From Lachnospiraceae bacterium (GTDB taxonomy: Bacteria; Bacillota; Clostridia; Lachnospirales; Lachnospiraceae): a stretch of DNA of 53,256 nt. Below are positions 44,509-50,737 of this stretch, one piece after another. Location of the stretch: positions 1-53,256 of the forward strand of contig JAFUTQ010000015.1 of NCBI GenBank assembly GCA_017484135.1. Direction: 5' to 3'. The notes beneath the pieces are model-generated. The model ran no database searches. It had not been told where the DNA came from and was given only the letters and a program-made list of their open reading frames with translations. Both the position numbers and the translations under genes were made by a program. Positions within the stretch are counted from its first letter, which is position 1. Every line of letters starts with the position of its first letter.

Positions 44509-44632
44509 GGAGTAAATCATTTGGGTGTGAGGAGGAAAGATGTAGTATAAAAAACTACATATAAAATTATATATAACCATAAAACATAGAAAATTAATCG
44601 AAAATATATTGCAACAATTATCATATTATGAT

Positions 44633-44667
44633 ATCCTCTATCATATAATATATATATGATAGAGGAT
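44633..44667 (+). promoter_or_regulatory. 15-bp perfect hairpin covering the degV ribosome binding site
   Basis: ATCCTCTATCATATA (44633-44647) pairs exactly with TATATGATAGAGGAT (44653-44667), with a 5-base loop. The ribosome site AGAGG (44661-44665) lies in the stem and the start ATG is at 44675. The region 44509-44674 is otherwise AT-rich, with a small TGTAGT/ACTACA hairpin near 44541. It could be a translation switch or a DNA operator. Confidence 0.6.
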
Positions 44668-44674
44668 GATTGTG

Positions 44675-45580
44675 ATGGATGAATTATTTCATATTTTCAG
44701 TGACGGTTCCTGCGATTTGCCGACGGAGCTGGCGGAAGAAAAGAACATAACGGTAGTTCCGTTTTATGTTTCCTTTGATGATCAGAATTATTATAAAGAA
44801 AAGCTGGAGATCGGGATCAGGGATTTCTATCAGAAAATGGTAGATGAGCCGAAAAATATTCCTAAGAGCTCTATGCCCTCCCCGCAGGACTATATGGATG
44901 CCTTTCTGCCCTGCGTGGAGCGTGGCATTCCGATCATTTGTATCTGCATTACCACAAAGTTCAGCGGCTCCTATCAGTCTGCGTGCAATGCAAGGGAGAT
45001 GCTTTTGGAAGACTATCCCGATGCAAAAATTGCAGTGATCAATTCCATGATCAATACCGTATGTCAGGGACTGTATGTGTTGGAAGCGGCAAAGCTGAGA
45101 GATGCGGGATGGGATTTTGAGAAAAGTGTGGAGCGGCTGGAAGAGATCAGGAAAACAGGACGTATTTTCTTTACCATAGGAAATATTGATTATCTCGCAA
45201 AGGGCGGCAGGATCGGCAGAGTTGCCGCAGCGGCCACCAACGTGTTGGGAATCCGACCGATTATTACGCTCAAGGAGGGAGAAATTTTTGCATCGGGTAT
45301 CAGTCGCGGGCGAAAGAACAGCCTGCTAAAGAGCAGAAACCTTCTGCTGGAGCATCTGAAAGAGCAGAATATCGATCTCAATGATTACATGATCGATATA
45401 GGATTTGGGTATGATTATGAGGAAGCGGTTGCATGGCGCAGCGAGATTGTCAAAATGTTACATGACAATGGCTACTCCATTTCCGAGAGCCGGATCCCGA
45501 TCTATCAGATCGGTGCCGGTATCAGCGTTCACACCGGCCCGTATGCCATGGGGGTTGCAATCATTCGGAAAGCACTGTAA
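44675..45580 (+). CDS. DegV family fatty-acid-binding protein
   Basis: 301 residues from ATG 44675; ATG 44666 and GTG 44672 are also in frame but lie in or at the hairpin. DegV fold: an N-terminal FSDGSCDLPTELAEEKNITV, PKSSMPSPQDY, the ligand-site CITTKFSGSYQSACNA, and GGRIGRVAAAATNVLGIRPI. Family members bind a fatty acid, and some (FakB) present it to a fatty-acid kinase. No fakA is near, so the role is open. It converges on the second JAMM gene with a 20-base overlap. Confidence 0.88.
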   Translation: MDELFHIFSDGSCDLPTELAEEKNITVVPFYVSFDDQNYYKEKLEIGIRDFYQKMVDEPKNIPKSSMPSPQDYMDAFLPCVERGIPIICICITTKFSGSYQSACNAREMLLEDYPDAKIAVINSMINTVCQGLYVLEAAKLRDAGWDFEKSVERLEEIRKTGRIFFTIGNIDYLAKGGRIGRVAAAATNVLGIRPIITLKEGEIFASGISRGRKNSLLKSRNLLLEHLKEQNIDLNDYMIDIGFGYDYEEAVAWRSEIVKMLHDNGYSISESRIPIYQIGAGISVHTGPYAMGVAIIRKAL

Positions 45581-45995
45581 GCGCTTCCTTTTCTACCGTA
45601 GCTCCTTCAATATGATAGGAACAAAGCACCGGGGCATCTGCATCCTGCAATGACAGGATCAGATAGCTTGCCCCGCTGTCAAAGGCAAGACGGATATCCT
45701 CCCCGGATGGTATGGCAGGGGTTTCGGGGTGTGAGTGCCAATTGCCAAGCGGTTTCATGCCACTGGCGCACATATCCTTCAGAGCCTGGAGTTGTTCCGA
45801 AGGATTTATGGAAAAATGACTGTTGGATTGATCCATGTTGCTCAAAAGATAAACCTTTTCTATGGTGCGTTTCCATCCGCTTGCCGTCTTTTCGTCTCTC
45901 CCTGCAATCAGTCCGCAGGCCTCGTTGGGAAATTCCAAACGCGCATGATTCAAAATTTTTTCAAAATCAGATTGTTTCAGTAGGATTTTTGTCAA
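45561..45995 (-). CDS. JAMM (M67) metalloprotease, second copy
   Basis: 144 residues from TTG 45995, chosen because AGGAG lies 7-8 bases upstream; an ATG at 46031 has no such site. Complete JAMM pattern: Glu25 (NEACGL), His87 and His89 (WHSHP), Ser97 and Asp100. It is clearly paralogous to the protease at 39352 (shared KVYLL(S/T)N and HFS(I/M)(N/D)P(S/K)EQL). It lies upstream of, and opposite to, the carrier-E1-rhodanese fusion gene. A plausible job is cutting that fusion after its internal Gly-Gly, as Mec/MoaX-type proteases do; this is inference. Confidence 0.88.
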   Translation of the reverse strand: MTKILLKQSDFEKILNHARLEFPNEACGLIAGRDEKTASGWKRTIEKVYLLSNMDQSNSHFSINPSEQLQALKDMCASGMKPLGNWHSHPETPAIPSGEDIRLAFDSGASYLILSLQDADAPVLCSYHIEGATVEKEALTVLSE

Positions 45996-46111
45996 GGCAT
46001 TTCTCCTGTTTCTGTGTGAATTAATCGGCATAATTTCACATTTTTTTCAAAACTGACATGCTATCATAAGTATCTTACTACTTCCTGTCCCGATTTACAA
46101 TCCGGTTCGTT

Positions 46112-46272
46112 GCCAATAAACAGCTGCCAGCACGATATAGTATTCTCTCGGGGCACTTGAAAAACGCCGGTTCTTGGCTTGCGTATTTTGCAAGCCTAGC
46201 ACCGCTGCGTTTTTCGCGTAGCGAGAGCGTGCCCCGAAGAATACTATATCGTGCTGGCAGCGTCCGATATTC
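46112..46272. repeat. Long palindromic repeat element, copy 2 (reverse orientation)
   Basis: Arms 46124-46156 and 46229-46260 pair over about 32 bp (ctgccagcacgatatagtat and complement). The inner part matches copy 1 (13611-13775) closely. Where the arms differ between copies, both strands changed together: GATATCGTACTCT with AGAGTACGATATC in copy 1, GATATAGTATTCT with AGAATACTATATC here. Reverse-strand translation gives the same RYAKNAAVLGLQNTQAK peptide, judged not a real gene. The rest of the gap up to 46429 holds the promoter listed separately. Confidence 0.88.
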
Positions 46273-46316
46273 CACAACCAAACAGTAAAGTTATAGTAAT
46301 TTTTTTGAAGAAACTA

Positions 46317-46345
46317 TTGACAAACAGCCTACATTAGAGTAGTAT
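46317..46345 (+). promoter_or_regulatory. SigA promoter of the fusion-encapsulin-desulfurase operon
   Basis: TTGACA (46317-46322), a 17-base spacer and TAGTAT (46340-46345). Just downstream, two similar boxes attagagtagta (46334-46345) and ttagaatagtaggaatt (46374-46390) flank the start region. They could be operator half-sites for an Rrf2/CymR-type sulfur regulator, which is unproven. Confidence 0.7.
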
Positions 46346-46429
46346 TTCAATCAGTGAAATCATAGTAATTATATTAGAATAGTAGGAATTAAGAAACAAA
46401 CAGAATATAGCAGATAAAGGGGAAAGTTT

Positions 46430-47905
46430 ATGGCAGTAAAAGTCTTGATTTCGGCATCGCTCCGGTCTTTTACAGACAGGGTGCCGGAATTTTCGGCGGA
46501 AGGAAGTACGATCAAAGAGGTATTTGATGCGCTGGCAGATCAATACCCGGACGTGCTCAAAGGAGTCTTTGATGAGGACGGAGAGATCCGGGGATATGTA
46601 AATGTTTACATAAACGATAAAAATATCTATTCGCTCAAGGGCTTGAAAAGTGAGGTCAAAGACGGAGATTTCGTGCTGCTGATTCCCGCAATCGCAGGGG
46701 GAAGTCAGGAGACGGACAAACGGGAGAGCGTGATTTCAAAGGAACGAATGAAGGAGGTCGCGCTGGACAATAAGCAGATTGAGCGGTATTCCAATCATCT
46801 GCAGCTGCGTGAGATCAATGTCAAGGGTCAGAAGCGGATCATGGCCGCCAAGGTGCTGGTTGCGGGGCTGGGAGCGCTGGGCGGAGTAGTTGTCAATCGG
46901 CTTGCGGCAGCAGGCGTAGGCACCATAGGGATTGTGGACTTTGATGAGGTCGCAGTATCCAATCTGCAGAGCCAGACGACCTATGGAACCAGAGATGTGG
47001 GCAGACCGAAGGCTGCTGCCACCAAGGATTCTGTTAAGAAGCTGAACCCTTTGGTGAACACGGTGGTCTATCAGGAAAAGCTGACCTCGGAAAACGTAGA
47101 GGATATCATTGCAGACTATGATGTCGTCGTGGATGCCACAGATAATTTTGTATCGCGCTATCTGATCAGTGATGCCTGTGTACTTGCGGGAAAGCCCGAG
47201 GTGTTCGGTGCAATGTACCAGTTTGAGGGCTTTGTCACGATTTTGGGCGAAAGTACAGGACCATGCTACCGATGTCTGTACCCCTCACCGCCGCCTGTCG
47301 GGCTGGTACCCACATGCTCAGAGGCGGGGGTTGCGTCACCGCTGCCCGGCGTCGTAGGAGGTCTGATGGCAACCGAGGTTCTCAAGCTTTTGACAGGAAC
47401 CGGAACGACGTTGAGCGGAAAAGCCATCAGCATTGATACGTGGAATCTCAGAACAAATTATGTTGAAACCGTAAAGGATGCCGGGTGTCCGGTGTGCGGC
47501 AAACACAGGACGCTTCATCACATAGAAGAAATTGACTATGAAGATTTCTGCGGATTGAAGGAAGAACCGGACGAGGAGCCCATCGAAGGAATCGAGGGAG
47601 ACGAGCTGGCAGCGCGGATTGCATCGGGAGAGCCCATAACGATTGTGGATGTCCGAGAACCCCATGAGCGATCCATACTCAGATTTCCGGGAGCGATCAC
47701 AATTCCGATCGGTCAGCTGGCCAGAAGGCAGAAGGAGCTTGACCCGGGGATTGACACCATCTTTGTATGTAGAGAAGGCAAACGAAGTATCCTTGCCATA
47801 CGCACGCTGCGTGAGGCAGGTTATGAAGGTCCGATGTACAACTTAAAAGGCGGACTGGATACAACATCACAGATCATATTCCCCAATGAGGGAGCATGGC
47901 TATAA
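46430..47905 (+). CDS. Fusion of MoaD/ThiS-like sulfur carrier, MoeB-like E1 and rhodanese
   Basis: 491 residues, three domains. Residues 1-91 are a MoaD-type beta-grasp carrier ending at an internal Gly90-Gly91 (LIPAIAGGSQ). Residues 115-375 are a ThiF/MoeB E1 (GLGALGGVVVNRLAAAGVGT, Lys194, ATDN, PTCSEAGV, zinc CYRC and CPVC). Residues 395-491 are a rhodanese with active Cys447 (FVCREGKRS). Oddly, the two arginines equivalent to MoeB R14 and R73 are Asn122 (RYSNH) and Ser181 (LQSQ). First gene before the encapsulin and cysteine desulfurase. The likely flow is desulfurase to rhodanese persulfide to carrier thiocarboxylate; the domain order and missing arginines make the exact chemistry uncertain. 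Confidence 0.9.
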   Translation: MAVKVLISASLRSFTDRVPEFSAEGSTIKEVFDALADQYPDVLKGVFDEDGEIRGYVNVYINDKNIYSLKGLKSEVKDGDFVLLIPAIAGGSQETDKRESVISKERMKEVALDNKQIERYSNHLQLREINVKGQKRIMAAKVLVAGLGALGGVVVNRLAAAGVGTIGIVDFDEVAVSNLQSQTTYGTRDVGRPKAAATKDSVKKLNPLVNTVVYQEKLTSENVEDIIADYDVVVDATDNFVSRYLISDACVLAGKPEVFGAMYQFEGFVTILGESTGPCYRCLYPSPPPVGLVPTCSEAGVASPLPGVVGGLMATEVLKLLTGTGTTLSGKAISIDTWNLRTNYVETVKDAGCPVCGKHRTLHHIEEIDYEDFCGLKEEPDEEPIEGIEGDELAARIASGEPITIVDVREPHERSILRFPGAITIPIGQLARRQKELDPGIDTIFVCREGKRSILAIRTLREAGYEGPMYNLKGGLDTTSQIIFPNEGAWL

Positions 47906-47924
47906 TTAAGGAGGAAAAATAAAC

Positions 47925-48884
47925 ATGGCAAACGAAGTAAAAGAAGGAATCAACGCATTAGGTGCACCGGCTGCGTATAATCTGGCGAAGGTCACCAAGA
48001 CAAGACCGCAGTATGGCGCGATCACACCGAAGTGGCTGCCGAGATTTTTGGAGTTCAAGGGACTGGAGGCAGGAATTTACCGGGTAAACCGCGTCGTTGA
48101 GGGGGATACTCCTCTGGATACACTCTGCAGCCAGACGAAAAAGTCTGACATCATACCGCAGGGCTATATCGAATATGAGGTTGAGCCCAGAGAGTACCGG
48201 TTAAATTCCATTTCTACGATCATCAACGTAAATACCGCGATTGAGGATGTGTACAGTGCACCCTACGATCAGACAGAGGAGCAGCTTGCACTGGCCATCG
48301 AGAGTCTGAGAGAGAGACAGGAGAGCCAGCTCATCAATAACGATGATTACGGCTTGCTTAAAAATATTGCAGACTCACAGAGAATTCAGCCGGTACAGAG
48401 CGATGGAGCACCGACTCCGGATGATCTGGATGAGCTGATCAGCAAGGTGTGGAAGGAGCCGTCCTTCTTTTTGGCACATCCTCGTGCGATCGCAGCATTT
48501 GAGAGAGAGTGCACCAAGAGAGGAGTTCCGCCTGTTACCGCAAATATTGCAGGAGGCACCTTTATCCTCTGGAGAGGAATCCCGATCATTCCTACGGATA
48601 AGCTGCTTGTAGACGGGAAAAAGAATCCTACCAGCCAGAGCGGAAAGACCAACATTCTGTTGCTTCGAACCGGTGAGGCAAAGCGCGGCGTAATCGGATT
48701 GTATCAGGCAGGGCTGAAGAACGAGCAGTCCAGAGGTCTGTCGGTTCGTTTCCGTGGCATCGATGACAAGGGCGTTGCATCCTATCTGCTTTCACTGTAC
48801 TGCTCCGCAGCAATTCTTGCGGATGATGCGATTGCGGTGCTTGAAGATGTAGAGGTGGGTGAGTATTATGATTACGATAGATGA
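47925..48884 (+). CDS. Family 2A encapsulin shell protein (SrpI-like)
   Basis: 319 residues, AAGGAGG before the ATG. It closely resembles SrpI of Synechococcus and mycobacterial major membrane protein I: PREYRLNSISTIINVNTAIE, the run from ESLRERQESQLINNDDYGLL, TPDDLDELISKVWKEPSFFL, AHPRAIAAFERECTKRGVPP and ASYLLSLYCSAAILADDAIA. The family has the HK97 phage-capsid fold and forms an icosahedral protein shell around a cysteine desulfurase. There is no inserted cyclic-nucleotide domain, so family 2A rather than 2B. The desulfurase gene overlaps its end by 17 bases, ensuring joint expression. Confidence 0.95.
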   Translation: MANEVKEGINALGAPAAYNLAKVTKTRPQYGAITPKWLPRFLEFKGLEAGIYRVNRVVEGDTPLDTLCSQTKKSDIIPQGYIEYEVEPREYRLNSISTIINVNTAIEDVYSAPYDQTEEQLALAIESLRERQESQLINNDDYGLLKNIADSQRIQPVQSDGAPTPDDLDELISKVWKEPSFFLAHPRAIAAFERECTKRGVPPVTANIAGGTFILWRGIPIIPTDKLLVDGKKNPTSQSGKTNILLLRTGEAKRGVIGLYQAGLKNEQSRGLSVRFRGIDDKGVASYLLSLYCSAAILADDAIAVLEDVEVGEYYDYDR

Positions 48885-50403
48885 AGGAGCATTCGGAACA
48901 CCGGACGTTGAAAGAATCGAACAGCTGGCAAACCTTCTGTGGAATTCTGCCGAAAACGAGGACTATCGTTTGACAAACGGTCCGCAGTCCCAGTTTCCCG
49001 ATTCGTTGGAAAGCGAGGAGTTTGAGCAAAGGGTGGCTCAGATCATTCCGCCCGAGAGCTTTTCCGAAGGACCGGTGGGCGACGGAGAGATCCGCGCAAA
49101 TGTAAAATCGGCAGAGAATCCTCAGAGAGGAGAATCTCCGTATACGGTTCAGTCAGGAAGCGACGCGATCCGGAGTAATAATGAGAATATTTATATAGGC
49201 TCAAAGAGCCTCAGTCAGATCCGGTCTGACTTTCCGATTCTTTCGGAGATCGTAAACGGATACCCGCTCGTGTGGCTGGATAACGGCGCTACGACACAGC
49301 GCCCGCGCGCAGTCATAGACAGGCTCTCATACTATTATGAGCATGAGAATTCCAACGTGCACCGCGGGGCGCATGAGCTTGCGGCAAGATCGACCGATGC
49401 ATATGAGGCGGCCAGACAGACCGTTGCAGATTTTATCGGCGCGCCGTCAAAGGACGATGTCATCTTTGTCCGCGGCACAACCGAGGGAATCAATCTGGTG
49501 TCACAGGCGTATGTGAAGCCGCTGTTAAAGCCCGGCGATGAGATCATCGTATCCATTCTCGAGCATCATGCGAACATTGTGCCGTGGCAGATCGTTGCGG
49601 AGGAGACCGGAGCGGTGCTCAAGGTTATTCCCTGTGATGAGAGCGGACAGCTGATCATCTCCGAGTATGAGAAGCTGTTTACGAAGCAGACGAAGTTCGT
49701 GGCGGTAACGCATGTCTCCAATGTGCTGGGAACCGTGACTCCGGTAGAGGAGTTGATTGCGATTGCTCACAGACATGGCGTCCGGATCCTGATCGACGGA
49801 GCGCAGTCCGTTGCACATATTCCGGTCAATGTGACCGCATTGGATGCAGATTTCTTTGTATTTTCGGGGCACAAAATATTTGCACCGACGGGAATCGGAG
49901 CCGTGTATGGAAAGAAGGAGCTGCTCTCGGCAGCAAGACCCTATCACGGCGGCGGAAATATGATCAAGGATGTTACCTTTGAGCGCACCGTATACAATCC
50001 CGCACCAAACAAGTTTGAGGCGGGAACGGGCAGCATCGCAGACGCGGTAGGTCTGGGTGCGGCACTCGAATACTTAAACCAGATCGGAATGCCTGCGATT
50101 CATCAGTGGGAGCATGAGCTTTTGACCTACGGTTTGTCCGAGCTGAGAAAGATTCCGGGACTCCATCTTGTGGGGAATGCGGCGAATAAATCGAGCGCAC
50201 TCGCCTTTAAGCTGGACGGTCATTCCGATGAGGAGGTTGGCGAGTATCTGAACCGATACGGCATTGCCGTCCGCACCGGACATCACTGTGCCCAGCCGGT
50301 ACTCAGACGCTTCGGATTGGAGAGCGCCGTCCGGCCGACGATTGCATTGTACAACTCGCCCGGTGATATCGATGCACTGGCGGGAGCGCTGCGGAGATTA
50401 TAG
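48868..50403 (+). CDS. Encapsulated cysteine desulfurase (SufS-type with N-terminal cargo domain)
   Basis: 511 residues from ATG 48868 (GAGGTGG upstream), starting inside the encapsulin gene. Residues 1-115 are unlike SufS and look mostly disordered, with a helix at 13-26 (DVERIEQLANLLWN). In family 2A systems this extension loads the enzyme into the shell. The catalytic part (116-511) has EHHANIVPWQ, the PLP lysine Lys336 (FSGHK) and active-site Cys474 (RTGHHCAQP). It converts cysteine to alanine and a protein-bound persulfide. The operon start encodes a rhodanese-containing acceptor. A terminator-like stem follows the stop. Confidence 0.94.
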   Translation: MITIDEGAFGTPDVERIEQLANLLWNSAENEDYRLTNGPQSQFPDSLESEEFEQRVAQIIPPESFSEGPVGDGEIRANVKSAENPQRGESPYTVQSGSDAIRSNNENIYIGSKSLSQIRSDFPILSEIVNGYPLVWLDNGATTQRPRAVIDRLSYYYEHENSNVHRGAHELAARSTDAYEAARQTVADFIGAPSKDDVIFVRGTTEGINLVSQAYVKPLLKPGDEIIVSILEHHANIVPWQIVAEETGAVLKVIPCDESGQLIISEYEKLFTKQTKFVAVTHVSNVLGTVTPVEELIAIAHRHGVRILIDGAQSVAHIPVNVTALDADFFVFSGHKIFAPTGIGAVYGKKELLSAARPYHGGGNMIKDVTFERTVYNPAPNKFEAGTGSIADAVGLGAALEYLNQIGMPAIHQWEHELLTYGLSELRKIPGLHLVGNAANKSSALAFKLDGHSDEEVGEYLNRYGIAVRTGHHCAQPVLRRFGLESAVRPTIALYNSPGDIDALAGALRRL

Positions 50404-50452
50404 ATCATGAGTTATAGGGAAATAGGTTATATGAAATAAGTGCAGATTTGAA

Positions 50453-50511
50453 GCCTGTTTGTATTCATCGTGTCCGAAGGTTTGGACTGTGTGGGTACAG
50501 GCGGGCTTTTT
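50453..50511 (+). terminator. Probable terminator after the desulfurase gene
   Basis: GCCTGT (50453-50458) pairs with ACAGGC (50497-50502), with an inner GTCC/GGAC, followed by GGGCTTTTT. The stem is imperfect and long-looped, so the call is moderate. Confidence 0.45.
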
Positions 50512-50514
50512 GGG

Positions 50515-50680
50515 TTGGAATGTGGTGGGGGATGGGGTATAATGCAGATATGTTCGGAGCCAGTAAGAAAAATATAAAAACAAAAAGACTTGTTTCCAAG
50601 TCTTTTGAATCTGCACAATGCAGGTCGAATATTCGACGTGTTCGGATAAACCTTATTTGCACTCGCCTTGTTAATTCTCT
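50515..50680 (+). ncRNA. Candidate small RNA upstream of cas9 (possible tracrRNA, unproven)
   Basis: TTGGAA (50515-50520), a 17-base spacer and TATAAT (50538-50543) form a promoter with no ORF after it. The presumed transcript holds hairpins AAAAGACTTG/CAAGTCTTTT (about 50581-50604), CTGCA/TGCAG and GTCGAA/TTCGAC. A tracrRNA often sits next to cas9, but without the CRISPR repeat no anti-repeat can be tested. The rest of 50404-50737 shows nothing else I can name. Confidence 0.3.
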
Positions 50681-50737
50681 TGTAGAATAACATGTAACAA
50701 TGGGATTGTCAACATTAATTTTAAGGAGGACTTGAGA

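Noticed and set aside
46078-46281. ORFs of 60-67 residues on the minus strand
   Set aside because: Translations of the second palindromic repeat copy; no ribosome binding site and no independent support.
50404-50737. CRISPR array next to cas9
   Set aside because: No regularly spaced direct repeats are present; only isolated hairpins.
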